From Dendrophyllia cribrosa (taxonomy: Eukaryota; Cnidaria; Anthozoa; Scleractinia; Dendrophylliidae), in contig JAJLRJ010000011.1 of NCBI GenBank assembly GCA_024195265.1, positions 5,129,861 to 5,193,860 on the forward strand: 64,000 bases of DNA, in the 5' to 3' direction. Both the position numbers and the translations under genes were made by a program. The notes beneath the pieces were generated by a model. That model worked only from the letters and a program-made list of their open reading frames with translations. It was not told the origin of the DNA and did no database searches. Shown one piece after another: positions 14,601 through 24,476 of this stretch. Numbering within the stretch: the first letter of the stretch is position 1; every line of letters begins with the position of its first letter.

Positions 14601-17600
14601 ATCGCATAACATCTATCTACAAACAGGTTGAATCATTTTTGGATTGCTTGAAACGTTAAGACCAGATTATTCCAGAAAAACGATCTAAGATAATGCAAAA
14701 GTGACACTGATCTCCCGTTATCAACCCTGATTTTGTTTTTTGCAGACTGGAGTATTCTTTATGTAACTGTGATTATCTTTGGCATCATTATGGCTATTGG
14801 CGGTTTAGTGTGGGCGATTTGTTTCTGCATGGGAAGGTAAGAATCGACATCTGTTTGTAGTGACCAACCAAATGACATCTTGGCAGAAATATAAACCTGA
14901 TTATAATGGTGCAATCTAGGTTTAACGTTGCTCTACAAGTGCACTAAACTATTATCCCTTTCACTGGCCGTTTTTATGCTAGAGACGTTAAATTCGTATA
15001 GACGCAATTAACGTCTCAGACGTTAAATGCGTCTGGTATAAAAACGGGACGCATTAAACTAGATGGCCACAGAGAAAAACACGAGATTTTCTAACAAAAA
15101 CTATTCTCTAAAGTAACTGGACACGACTAAAGTCGTCCCCAAATAAATTTTAAGAGCACGAATATACAAATAGGGCTAAATTCGTCCTTGTTAAGGCCGT
15201 CCCGTTTTTATGCTAGACGTATTTAACGTCCGAGACGTTAAAGTCGTCTGTTAAGTGCGTCTGAACGACGCACTTAAAAGAAGACGTTAAATCCGTCTGG
15301 CTTATTTTTCGTTTTTATACAAGACGGCCACTCCCAGGGTCAATTATGGAGACATGTAGTGTACATGTAGCTCTAACTTTTGAGTCTGTTTACAAAATCC
15401 TGTGGTGTGACCATTTAAATGAAACCTCTTTGGCTGTTCTTTTGCATTGTACCATTTGTTTTTCAATATTTTACAACATGAAATTTGGGATTTTTCTTGA
15501 ATTTTGATATCTGGTGCCCACTTTTGGGTTAAATAATTGTTTCTGGCTATAGAAGGCCAGGATGGAAATGGATCGAAACGAGAAAGGTTGGCCAAACTTC
15601 GGCCGTTGTCTTGATAATAACGCTTAAGTTTACTTTGGTTTGCTTTTCCTGTGGAAATTTTCAAGAATACATGTATATCTTTCTGTATGTGCTAAAGCTT
15701 GGTTTTAATTAACGACGTAAACGGAATCGAAAACGCAAGAACCTTACGATCTAGTATGAATCAGTATGTGTGAACCAGGGTTATTTAAAAAGTTGCGAAT
15801 CCATCTAAGCAGCATTCATGTTTACGCTGATACAATTAGGTCCTATTTTTTTTCTAGAATTCTCTTTGATCACAGACAATACAGATTGCCATTCATAAAA
15901 CGAAGCAACTCTCTATGCAACAAACAATTGTTAGTAAAGTGTAATTATTAATTCTTCCTGCAACTCAACGCACACGCCCTATATTAAAACAGTAATGTCG
16001 TAGTCTTGTATTAAGCCATCTCCTCTCTTTTCTACCTTTGGTGCTGCACACCTCTTTCTACCTGTCTTGTGTCTGTTGAGAATCCTTTAGCGAATTTACC
16101 GAGTTGCATCCGTGTTTTTCTCACTTCTCCTTGCATTAGTACCCATGTCTAGTTTTTACTTCCATTCTCGTCTTCTTCCTTTTCTTTCCTCTTCTTTTCC
16201 TTTCTGTCTCTAGACTCCGTCGTAAGAAGGTAGTGCTTTCTGTTAACCCTCCTTCGACAGAGGACGCCTCCTCAACTGACCATAGGTATGGTATGGTTTA
16301 TGAGTCCCGTTTCCAAACCTTTTATTCGGTTTTCCCATTCCCATACATTCCATTCCCATACTTATCGTCTATATTTTTAGGTAGCGCATGCTTCGTTATA
16401 AGACTCCTTGTAGCTATACATCCTATCCAATATCCCATTTTCAAAGGTTCTATTTTCCACTTTTCCAATCCCATTTACCCATTACTATTGCCCTGCACCT
16501 TTTCTTCTGATTGTAGGATTGGCCTGCAAGTTTTGTGCTCTTTACTGTTTCTGTTGTCTCATTTTATTTCAGTGCCTGTTTTTCATTTCTTTTTCCAAAA
16601 ATTCTTTCCACCGACTTTGGGTTTGTTATGTGTTTGTTTCATTACAAAAGAGCTAATCGTTCCATTCTCCCATTCCCATTTCCATTTCCGAACGTCTCTT
16701 TTGCTAATTTGTATGGTTCATGACAAGAGACTCCTTGTATCTCTGTCCTCATTCAACTGTCCCATTTCTCGTTTTCATTTTACACTGTAGAGACACCTTT
16801 TCTGTCTTTGTTTTCGTTGCATCATTTTTTGTCCTGCTATTTTGTTGATTCATAATCGTTGTTTGTCTTTTGTTCTGTTTAATTAATCGTTTCATTCTCG
16901 TGCCACGAGTTACCACGCACTTATTTGTTTATTTCACTTTTTTCTGTAGCTTTTGTTTTGTATCTTAACTTCCTTGTTTGCTGTTTTTTGTGTTCAATGG
17001 CTAAGAAGAAGCGTGGATGGGCGGGTGTTATCAGGGGGGGATAGAGGGGGTTAGGGTTAGGGTTAGGGGGGGGGGGATAGAGGGAGGGTTGCGGTGATAG
17101 GTTTTCTTCTCGTTCCCTTAATTATAGCGTAACAATAGATTAGAAAACAAACAAATTCTGTAAAGAGTAAAAGTAATTTTGTAGGATAAAGATTTATCTT
17201 TTCACTGCTAATGGCACTTAACGTTTTGCCTGCTAGAGTCAATCCGTCCGTTAATCATGTATTGTGGTTCTAACTTTTGAGTCTCGAAAGAATTCTCAAG
17301 TGTGACCATTCAAATGAAAGCTACTGAGCAGTACTTTTCTGAGGTGCTGTTTATTATGCTGTACAAGGTGGATCAAACTTTTGAGTCTGTGGATGAAATC
17401 CTTAAGTGTAACCATTCAAATGAAAGCTATTGAGCAGCACTTTCCTGTGGTACTGTTTATTGTGCTGTACAAGGTGGTTCTAACTTTTGAGTCTGTGGAT
17501 GAAATCCTCAAGTGTGGCCATTCAAATGAACGCTACTAAGCAGTACTTTCCTGTGGTACTATTTATTATGCTGTACAAGGTGATTCTAACTTTTGAGTCT

Positions 17601-18761
17601 GTGGATGAATTCCTACCGTGTGACCATTCAAATGAAAGCTACTGAGCAGTACTCTCCTGTGGTACTGTTTATTATGCTGTACAAGGTGGTTCTAACTTTT
17701 GAGTCTGTGGATGAAATCCTCAAGTGTGGCCATTCAAATGAACGCTACTGAGCAGTACTTTCCTGTGGTACTATTTATTATGCTGTACAAGGTGGTTCTA
17801 ACTTTTGAGTCTGTGGATGAATTCCTACCGTGTGACCATTCAAATGAAAGCTCTCTAGTAGAATAGTAGAACTGTTTATTTCTCAGTTTTTGTACAAGAT
17901 GAAATTAATTTTACAAAGCTGAGTGTTTGATGTTATTTTTTGTAGGAGACGTGTTCGCGGAAGGAGACGCCATCATCGTTACGCTGTTTTAGATGAGGAC
18001 GATGATGATAAACTAGAAAGTATGGAAATGCTTCCCAAAGGAGGTAAATGTCTTGACTCGCTTTTCCAAATATTTTGCTAGCCGACTCTCGCTCTTACAG
18101 GTTAAAATGTTAGCCTCGCTTCTCAAACATTTGATATATTATCAAACACGCGGAAGAGTATTTAATCAGGGTATCAAAACACCGAAAACTGACTCAACTG
18201 AGTTGAAAAAACGTAGGATACTACTATATAGTACTACTATGTGGTACTATATCTAACTTCTTCATTTATTTGGTCAAGGAATTTTAAGTTTTATCGGGGA
18301 AAAGTCAGAGAAGTTTTAAAGGAAACTGATGGGGCAGCCATGAATATGCTTCTTTCGTTACTTGTTTAAATACAATCTGATTTATCACCTCACATGACGC
18401 TTTCGACATTGCTGATCATAACAGTACGCAGAACGCATGTCATATATGAATCTAGTGTATGGCCTAACTCGCCACCAGTCTCTCGTAGCCAGTGGTTACA
18501 GCATCCGACCGGTGTGCGTACGTTCGTAGGTTCGATTCCTGCCGGGGACTCAGATTTTTTTCTTTGCCCACGCTCATGATCACGATGAACATTATTCTTT
18601 CTCCTTACAATCTGATTGCTTCATTTGTAGGTAAATACTTGAGCACAAGTTTGATTCTAAGCGACACGGATGACGACAGCGATGATGAATCCACAGTGTT
18701 TGAAGCCAAGAAACGCTCCATGAACGGCTCAGTGAATGGCTATATTAGAAAGGACACGTGA
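1..18761 (+). CDS. KIAA0319L: KIAA0319/KIAA0319L-like PKD-domain transmembrane receptor (5' end outside window)
   Basis: Spliced gene. Exons readable in one frame: <1-47, 1096-1160, 3540-3640, 3781-3840, 5855-6019, 6987-7078, 9382-9530, 9853-10004, 10524-10662, 11427-11497, 12645-12736, 13030-13166, 14173-14295, 14746-14836, 16214-16285, 17946-18043, 18631-18761 (TGA). All junctions are GT-AG and phases match; the sum is 1785 nt (594 aa in window). The product has the end of one PKD domain, three whole PKD domains (A-G-x-D starts, YxFxLxVTD ends), a juxtamembrane domain, a six-cysteine EGF-like motif (CSGHGYCD...CVCE), one membrane helix (exon 14746) and an acidic tail with YAVL, a YxxPhi endocytosis motif in the position of the one in human KIAA0319. 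Known family role: type I membrane glycoproteins that traffic between surface, endosome and Golgi; vertebrate KIAA0319L is the AAV receptor. The N-terminal MANSC part lies upstream. The exon 14173 acceptor was chosen by frame (ttag, not the nearby gcag). Confidence 0.92.
121..371. repeat. Imperfect inverted repeat built from GCATTCC/GGAATGC words
   Basis: The left half repeats gcattcc and the right half repeats ggaatgc, so the two halves fold on each other around a spacer near 235-250. The element lies in the first visible receptor intron. Open frames on both strands here are only reflections of the word repeats. Confidence 0.6.
372..1095. other. Intron sequence without recognised genes
   Basis: AT-rich receptor intron. 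It contains a short GATA run (712-722) followed by unremarkable sequence up to the polypyrimidine/AG at 1095. No conserved coding is visible. Confidence 0.5.
1205..1446. repeat. Interspersed repeat family A (accaccttgtac... / ttgagtctgtgga type)
   Basis: First of many copies of one family in the window: 1205-1446 continuing at 2594-2730, 6799-6916 (reverse), 10679-11030, 13650-14020, 15335-15540, 17250-17870 and 20105-20310. Diagnostic words are ttttgagtctgtgga, gaccattcaaatgaa and gagcagtactttc. Several copies form tandem arrays of a ~108-bp unit. It is non-coding. Confidence 0.75.
1447..2593. mobile_element. Non-autonomous DNA transposon with CAGGGCTCGAG termini
   Basis: The ends are inverted repeats (cagggctcgagactaac / gttagtctcgagccctg). 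The element is flanked directly by ATAGG on both sides (1442-1446 and 2594-2598), a 5-bp target duplication, and it splits a copy of repeat family A. The inside holds a ~50-bp minisatellite (about 1985-2400, word cgtacgttagtacgttcgtaag) and no transposase. The superfamily is not determined. Confidence 0.8.
4300..5060. repeat. Dispersed repeats in receptor intron
   Basis: 4570-4770 resembles, in inverted orientation, the MITE at 21376-21714 (shared words around gcgaacatgtt and tttacacttgc). 4880-5050 resembles the sequence at 54880-55020 on the opposite strand (ggtatcgaaccaatggtgtg). Both are non-coding. The 128-residue open frame here shows no domain. Confidence 0.55.
5132..5644. mobile_element. 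Foldback MITE with a nested perfect hairpin
   Basis: The outer inverted repeats are ggccacttcgaaaaa and its complement (5133 and 5643 ends). Inside, 5432-5571 is an almost perfect ~60-bp-arm palindrome beginning cacgagaatttag and ending with its complement, which is probably a second element nested in the first. A G-run array follows at 5690-5714. Confidence 0.7.
6550..6800. repeat. 42-bp tandem repeat, about six copies
   Basis: The unit contains cgccctagtgtgaacacag and catgtttcgccc and is repeated in direct orientation. Repeated peptide frames on the minus strand (MFSLTYAVFTLGRN) come from the tandem unit and are not a gene. Confidence 0.8.
7225..8762. mobile_element. MITE (TAGAGCAG termini) split by a CAGGGCTCGA element
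   Basis: The outer MITE has termini agagcagttttcaatt / aattgaaagctgctct. An uninterrupted relative of about 285 bp lies at 13233-13516 in another intron of the same gene. Comparing the two shows an insertion at 7297-8548, whose ends cagggctcga / tcgagccctg match the element at 1447-2593. The insert carries motifs ggcgtata...gccgcac in both orientations near its ends and no recognisable gene. Confidence 0.72.
8918..9005 (+). repeat. tRNA-like (SINE-like) fragment
   Basis: An A-box-like word (gtggcctagtggcgtgg) and a B-box-like word (gagttcaaatctc) stand at tRNA-like spacing. The acceptor stem does not pair, so this is a SINE remnant and not a tRNA gene. Confidence 0.4.
10680..11030. repeat. 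Tandem copies of repeat family A
   Basis: About three units of ~108 bp, each with ttttgagt...gtggat, aaagtgtgaccattcaa and cagtactttc. They sit just downstream of the PKD exon 10524-10662. Confidence 0.75.
11945..12310 (+). mobile_element. tRNA-derived SINE (tail of one copy followed by a full copy)
   Basis: Internal Pol III promoter words tagcttagtggttagagc (A box) and ggttcaattc (B box) lie at 12150-12200. They follow a ~90-bp head beginning tcacttcacatgac. The same head, tRNA part and tail (aactcagatttt...) occur at 18383-18605. A second tail at 11945-12040 just upstream suggests a dimer or adjacent insertions. Confidence 0.7.
13233..13516. mobile_element. MITE, intact relative of 7225-8762
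   Basis: Termini tagagcattttcaattgag / actcaattgaaaaccg, with internal CCAAT-type words (gattggtt) in both orientations. Its unbroken interior defines the empty site of the element nested at 7297-8548. Confidence 0.7.
13650..14020. repeat. Tandem copies of repeat family A
   Basis: Reverse-oriented units with gattt catccacag and ttagaaccaccttgtac, about three copies. They lie between the exons 13030-13166 and 14173-14295. Confidence 0.7.
14966..15330. mobile_element. MITE with tggccgt termini and gacgttaaa internal repeats
   Basis: Ends ctggccgtttttat / tttttatacaagacggcca pair as inverted repeats. The interior repeats agacgttaaa in both orientations. It is non-coding and lies in the intron after the membrane-helix exon. 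Confidence 0.55.
16214..16285 (+). other. Phase-neutral 72-nt cassette exon in the receptor tail
   Basis: The exon is bounded by ctctag and gtatgg. It enters and leaves in the same phase (AG before it, first base of the next codon after it), so the flanking exons 14746-14836 and 17946-18043 join in frame with or without it. It encodes 24 residues just after the membrane helix: a basic start (LRRKKV) and a Ser/Thr/Pro-rich stretch. No counterpart is obvious in the vertebrate tails as I know them. Alternative use is an inference from phase only. Confidence 0.6.
17040..17068 (+). repeat. Short telomere-like TTAGGG run
   Basis: Three consecutive ttaggg units stand inside a G-rich stretch in an intron. 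They are too short to show a telomere fusion. Confidence 0.6.
17250..17870. repeat. ~108-bp minisatellite of repeat family A, 5-6 copies
   Basis: This is the longest array of the family: direct copies of a unit with acaaggtggttctaac, gagtctgtggatga and ccattcaaatgaa, alternating between two subtypes (caagtgtggcc versus taccgtgtgac). It ends about 75 bp before exon 17946-18043. Confidence 0.85.
18383..18605 (+). mobile_element. tRNA-derived SINE beside the last receptor exon
   Basis: Flanked by a 12-bp target duplication, tacaatctgatt (18371-18382 and 18606-18617). It carries an A-box-like word (tagccagtggttacagc) and a B box (ggttcgattcc) in the same family as 11945-12310. Only 13 nt separate the right duplication from the acceptor of exon 18631-18761, so the SINE entered the 3' splice region. 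Confidence 0.85.
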
Positions 18762-18978
18762 TATGGCGTGTGATATGACGCAATACGTACGTTATATCAC
18801 GTGAATGCATAGAAGCAGCCTCACGCCCTGCTCTTTCGTGTCCCATGCACTCTCCCCGTGTGTTACATTAGCTGCAATAGTGGCCGAATACTGAGGAGTC
18901 GAAGTGGATGAAGGCTGGGTCGTTTTATATCGCGTTCACAAGTATACAGATGTGGAAAGAAAACATTCAATTCTTATA
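18762..18978 (+). other. Receptor 3' UTR / intergenic start
   Basis: Sequence after the TGA without coding signs. No AATAAA is close; one candidate polyadenylation signal is far downstream at 22204-22209. The true 3' end cannot be fixed from sequence alone. Confidence 0.35.
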
Positions 18979-19232
18979 CAGTAGAACCTCTAGTTTGGGA
19001 CACCGCAATTAAGGGGACAATTCCCCTGGTCCCGGCCGGCAAAACGCTCTTATAATATTTGTAACATCACCTCTATTAAAGGGACACCTCCACTATGGGA
19101 TCACTTCTCGTGGTCCCGGACGGCAAAACGTTCATATAATCTTTGTAATTATCACCTCTATGAATGGGACATCTCCATTAAGGGGACAATTCTCCTGGTC
19201 CCGATGGTGTTCGCTGAATGGAGGTTCCACTG
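18979..19232. mobile_element. MITE with CAGTAGAACCTC / GAGGTTCCACTG termini
   Basis: TA dinucleotides flank both ends (18977-18978 and 19233-19234), as in Tc1/mariner/pogo-type elements. Internal words such as aaggggacaattc...cctggtcccg repeat. Relatives lie at 40928-41534, 56040-56170 and 61059-61624. Confidence 0.75.
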
Positions 19233-19389
19233 TATTCTAGTTACTTTAAAACTATCATCAATTTGAGTAAGATCTATAAGGAATGGTGCAATCATAAGTA
19301 ACTTTCTTGACTAGAATATCTTCTAGAGTCGGAACATCAATGAGTGATTGGACGTGCGAGAGCGCTTAACTAAGAGATACGAATGTGCG

Positions 19390-20350
19390 GAGTGAATTAG
19401 GAGGGGGGGGGGGGGGGGGGGGGGGGGGGAGGGAGAGCAGAGTGAATAAGGGAAACTATTACGAATTGAAAATAATTTTCGGACCTTCGGACCTTATATT
19501 TTGCAAGTTAAGGGAGGGGGGGTGAGGGGTGAGGGGTGGGGGGAGGGAGGGGGAGGTCCCGCATCCCCCGGGCCCTTTCCCTAGATTCATATTGTGTCTG
19601 AATGATTCGAAATGGCGGCATCGAAGGTGCGATAAAGTGTTCGTTTGAGAACTCTTTTCTTCGAAACAAGAGAAGGGATGATATATATATATTTTTGTCT
19701 TACTGGGAGGTGCCACATGTCTCCAGTTTTATCGCGTACTGTTTGTGGGTATGAAAACACAGCTCAAATTCTCCTCATACCTCTCTCCCCCCACCCCCCT
19801 TTTATTGATATTGATAGCTGCCTAACCAGTAAATATTCTTGAAAATATACCACAGTTTATTCGAGAAATTACGATAGAAATTATCCACATTTATATACAT
19901 TTTCACGACTGGAAGGATAGCATAACATTCATCCATAAAAATATTTTTTGCATTTTTAATTAATGTTTTATCGACTTGACTTTAAGGAATTGCGTCAAAT
20001 TACAAATTACTAAAACATTTCTATTTCTGTTGATGTTATTGATTTTTCTCTCAAGGTACAGGGGCTATGTCACCCTTCTTAATGCTACTTTAAAAAGCCA
20101 AGACATAATATTTATCTCTTCAACACCCAAGAGTTCCAAAGATCAAAATTGAAGAAAAATCCTAAATTTTATTTTGTAAAATATTGAAAAACAGATGGTA
20201 CCATGCAAAAGTACTGCAAAAGAGGTTTCATTTGAATGGTCACACCATAGGATTTCGTCCACAGATTCAAAAGTTAGAACTGCACTACATGTCTGTAGTG
20301 GGTTAAAATTATTCAACTTGTGCTCTAAGAATAAAAATAAGTTTCTTGGC
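19390..20350. other. Low-complexity intergenic stretch
   Basis: A long G-run (19400-19430) and purine-rich GGGGA sequence (19500-19560) are followed by AT-rich DNA and one copy of repeat family A (20105-20310). No gene is seen. Confidence 0.5.
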
Positions 20351-20354
20351 CTGC

Positions 20355-20975
20355 AGGCCCGGGTTGTTGAAAAGGTGGATATCGCTCTCCACCGGATAAA
20401 TCACTATCCAGTGGATAAGTATTAACAAAATCCATTGTGTTATCCACTGGATAGTGATTTATCCGGTGGACAGCGCTATCCACCGGATAAATCACTATCC
20501 TGTGGATAACACAATGGATTTTGTTAATACTTATCCACTGGATAGTGATTTACCCGGTGGATAGCGCTATCCACCGGGTAAATCACTATCCAGTGGATGA
20601 GTGTTAACAAAATCCATTGTGTTATCCACGGGATAGTGATTTATCTGGCCCCGGTTGTTCAAAAGGTGGATAGCGCTATCCACCGGATAAATCACTATCC
20701 AGTGGATAAGCATTAGTAAAACCAATTGTGTTATCCACTAGATAGTGATTTATCCGGTGTATAGCGCTATCCACCTTTTGAACAACCGGGGCCTGGCCCC
20801 GGTTGTTCAAAAGATGGATAGCGCTATCTACCGGATAAATCACTATCCAGTGGATAAGTATTAACAAAATCCTTTGTGTTATCCACTGGATAGTGATTTG
20901 TACGGTGGATAGCGCTATCCACCTTTTGAACAACCAGGGCCTGGTGGATAGCGCTGTCCACCTTTTGAAGAACCG
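20355..20975. repeat. Hyperpalindromic MITE array (ggtggatagcgctatccacc)
   Basis: About four copies of a ~145-bp self-complementary unit with words ggatagcgctatccacc, aaatcactatccagtgg and ttttgttaatact, plus outer words ggttgttcaaaagg. The halves are complementary at every scale, so the whole block can form nested hairpins. Confidence 0.85.
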
Positions 20976-21104
20976 GGTCTTGATGGCCAGGATGGAAATG
21001 AATTACAAATTTAAAAAATTGGGATGGGCTTTATCTTGGAAAACTTGCTAAAACTCTGATTATAGTTTATTCTCTCTTCTAAAATTCACTTTATATCTTC
21101 CTCT

Positions 21105-21230
21105 TAGGCCCAGTTCAAACGTCGAACTTTACATGTGCCGAATCTAATGCAAATGAGCAAGAACAATAGTTTTTGCTCATTTGCATTAGATTCGGCACAT
21201 GTGAAGTTCGACGTTTGAACCGGGCCTTAG
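21105..21230. mobile_element. Palindromic MITE, ~126 bp
   Basis: The arms begin taggcccagttcaaacgtcg and end with the near-perfect complement. A short loop sits around 21165-21175. Confidence 0.8.
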
Positions 21231-21375
21231 TGTTTTGTAAGCATTTCGTATAATTATGACAGGCAAATAGTTTTGATTTGGAGCAGTTTTGACCCAAAGC
21301 GTCTGAATCCTCTAGACATAGCTCCTTTATTATTAATTATTTGCTTCCGCCATTTTGAAAAAAAAAACACGTCTT

Positions 21376-21714
21376 AAGTCCCGTTTACACATGCGAGTTT
21401 TGGTGCGATTTTTGTCGCGCTCTCCATTGTAACTTTTGTCGCAAGTGTAAACTGGCGGCGATTTCCTGTGCGATTCGGGTGCGACATTTGCTTTGATTTG
21501 CTGTGTTTTCCCAAAAATCGCCGCCAAGTTGCATCAGGTTTCGAACATGTTTGAAACCTCTGCGACATCGCGCGACAAATCGCGCCCAAATCGCACTGAA
21601 ATCGCCGCCCGTTTACACATGGGATTTGAAGATGCAACTAGCGCGGGACAAAAGTTGGATCGACAAGTGCGACAAAAATTGCACTAAAAAATCCCCAGTG
21701 TTAACGGACCTTTA
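21376..21714. mobile_element. MITE with GTTTACAC(A/T)-rich termini
   Basis: Termini gtcccgtttacacatgcgag and a degenerate complement ending near 21714 (aaaaattgcactaaaa...). Internal gcgattt and gcgacaaa words occur in both orientations. A related inverted copy lies at 4570-4770. Confidence 0.6.
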
Positions 21715-21984
21715 CAGTGTCATGATAAGTTAACGAAATCTCCCAACTAGAAATACAAGAAATGTGTGAAGTCAAGTTAGGAGAATTTGTATATTGATGT
21801 TGGAATTTAGGGAGAAGAGTTTTCTTAACCTCTTTTTACAGAATAGATATTAGATGAATTTCCCAAATATAATTAATACCCAAAAAAAAATCGTCATACC
21901 GCTTGGAAATAACAGACATTTACAAAGTTTGTGTAGAAGTATTTATAGTTATTATAATTATCTCTTGGTTTTTGCTAAGGACAA

Positions 21985-22140
21985 TAGCCCAATTTCGATA
22001 TATTAAAATTAAACTTGAAACAAAAGAGGCTTAGCTTTTAGGGGAATGATATAAGGGATTTATATGGTTTATTCCCCTAAGCCTCGTAATGATGTCTTGT
22101 TTTAAGTTGAATTTTAATATATTGAAATTGGGCTATTGTA
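21985..22140. mobile_element. Palindromic MITE, ~155 bp
   Basis: The arms caatagcccaatttcgatat and atattgaaattgggctattg are inverted, with an inner pair around aggggaat / attcccct. Confidence 0.8.
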
Positions 22141-22289
22141 AGTTGGTTTGTTGTTAGAGTTGTTTTAGTAAGTAAGCAAGCAATGATGTTTCAGAAGATA
22201 TTAAATAAAGAGTTTTGTAACAACTTTTGCGCATTGTCTTTTACGGTTCTCTATGAATAGTTGTGAATAATTTATTTTTGATACATTCT

Positions 22290-23985
22290 AACGCGAGAGC
22301 TAGATTTTTTTTCCCAAGGGTTTTTAACTCCAAAAGTGGAGTTAAAATTTTAGGTTGAAAAGAACCCCTTTAGGGGGTTAAAATAACTCCATTCGGTAAT
22401 TGAACTCTACCATACCCCAAGATAACAACTTTTGGAATTAAAACAACTCTTTTTATAACTCCGACAAAATTAACTCCATTGTAAGGAGTGACTTTAACTT
22501 CACTTTAGGAGTTATAACTCTGAAAAACACTGCGTAAGCCTGTGTGGAGACGCGAAATTCGTTGTGCGTGACTCCACTGCTGTTCACACAATCATTCCAG
22601 CCCTCTTATGCATGAAAGCAGGTGTTTACATAGTTATACCAGCCCTCTTATGCATGCAGGCAGGTGTTCTTTCATTTGTTGACATTTGGGTTTCAACAAT
22701 AGCTTAATAACCGTATTGCGTTTGAGCTGTCAAAGCAGGCACGGTGCATCTTTTTCCCTTCCTTTATATCAATACTCATTTTCAGTATATGTCTTTCAAA
22801 AGCTTACATTCGTGTTTACGTGAATTAAAAACCAAAACAATGGTCTAATATTGTTAAAAACATACTCTAATAGTGAGCGGAAATTTGACAACGGACGGCT
22901 TGATGGAAATTAATTAAAACTGTCCATTCAGAAACTCGCTAGAAACTGATCATGGTTCATTCGCCTTTCGAGAATTCACTAAATCTTCACCTTGGAGTTT
23001 TCGAGGCATTTTTTGTTTAGGAAAAGGTACTTCATTTTAATTGTTGACATAGTTTAGTTTAAGATGATATATAATAGGCGAATCTTTGTTTTCAATTATT
23101 CTTATTGCCTGATATTGGTATGTGCGCTTCATTTTCTAATCAAGCTACAATCAACTCCGAATATTGAAAGGGCATAGCACAATTAGCTTTTTCAGGGAAT
23201 TTTGGTTTGGTATACCAGATGCTCTTTCTGTGATGGTTAAAATTTTACAAATAATGTATGGCTCATTAACGGTTTTGCCACCCAGCACTTCTATATAGTT
23301 TTTGACAGGTGAGATTAAACATTAATTGAAGAAAGCTAAAAATTACATACGTTGCTACATGTACGTTTAGCAAGCCCTTTCAATTTTTGAAGTCAATTCG
23401 TATTTAGCACGGTGTCTTCTCTATGTAAGTTCGTAGGCTAATGGAAGAAAATGTAAACAGCTGCCAATATAATATCATTCATGCACCAAAAATATGTTGA
23501 GCTGTGTGACATAATTTGATCATGTTTTGCAGGGGCGTAGCTGGCATGAGACAAACCGAGGCACTTGCTTCGGTAAAAATATAATTTTGAATACTAATAC
23601 AAGCATTGAATCTCTCTTGTAAGAGGCTTTGCATACAAAAAAAATGATTTTTATTTTTCTGAAATTGCCTCTGTAAGAATTTTCGTCTGGCTAAGGCCCT
23701 GTTTTGGGTTTTCTACACAGGCTGGTATAGCACTGATATTTCATTCCTGATATAATTTACCTCTGCTATATCTGTATACACTTTCTTCAACTGTTATTCG
23801 AGCCTCCGGCCTTTTCAATTCTGATCAATATGTCAAACAGGAGGAAGAATCTTTCATCAGGATTTCCAAACACCGAGAAGTGCGCCTCGTTTTTTCAACC
23901 GCCTTCGAAGTGTTTGGATGCCTGATGAAAAACTCTTTCGGTAATGTTTAATAAAGCTTCTCAAATTATCATTAAGGTTACAGAG
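22290..23985. other. Intergenic DNA with short repeats, no gene seen
   Basis: 22320-22515 is rich in aactcc/ggagtt in both orientations. 22590-22675 has two copies of ccagccctcttatgcatg. 23845-23935 is a small foldback (catcagg...ccaaacac / gtgtttgg...cctgatg). The rest is AT-rich and without coding signs. Confidence 0.5.
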
Positions 23986-23987
23986 TA

Positions 23988-24449
23988 TGGTGGCCGAGAA
24001 CTGCCACTGTTTTTTGGGGGTATTTTTGCTCTTTTAAGCAAATAAAATTGTAAAACAAACAGAAATAAAAATCAAAATAAAATACAAATAAAATGAAATG
24101 TAAAACAAAATGCAAATGAAATCGAAATCAAATACAAATGCAATCAAATGTAAAACAAAAAACATAGTGCAAATCAAAATAAAATTCGAAGGCAATTTAA
24201 TGTGAGTTTAAAACAAAAAGCAAAGTACAAATCAAAGTCAAACTCGAATAAGATTAAAATTGAACGCACGTTTAAAAGAGAATGCAAAGCAGAATCTAAG
24301 TTAAAGTTATAGTCAACTAAAATTGAAATAGAATGCAAAACAAAATTAGTGGCAGCGCTCGGCCATGCGAAAATCTACTTTCGTTTGAAAGTGAATTTGA
24401 AAGTAAATTTTCGCGTGGCCGAGCGCTGCCACTACCAGCGTACCTTGCG
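23988..24449 (+). repeat. Left terminal inverted repeat of the alpha-kinase transposon
   Basis: It matches the complement of 29832-30281 nearly base for base. Order inward: tip TGGTGGCCGAGAACTGCCAC, then tttttgggggtattttt, then ~300 bp of spaced A-tracts (caaat/aaaat words), then an 84-bp hairpin at 24349-24432 whose stem repeats the tip words ggccgag and gccac. It ends about 27 bp before the transposase ATG. Confidence 0.9.
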
Positions 24450-24476
24450 AGATTCAATCTTCCCAAGTCTTCCAAA

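Noticed and set aside
16233..16790. 185-codon open frame
   Set aside because: It starts inside the cassette exon and then runs through pyrimidine-rich intron with low-complexity F/S/L text and no domain.
17040..17068. Internal telomere or chromosome fusion point
   Set aside because: Only three ttaggg units in a G-rich intron stretch; not enough to tell from chance.
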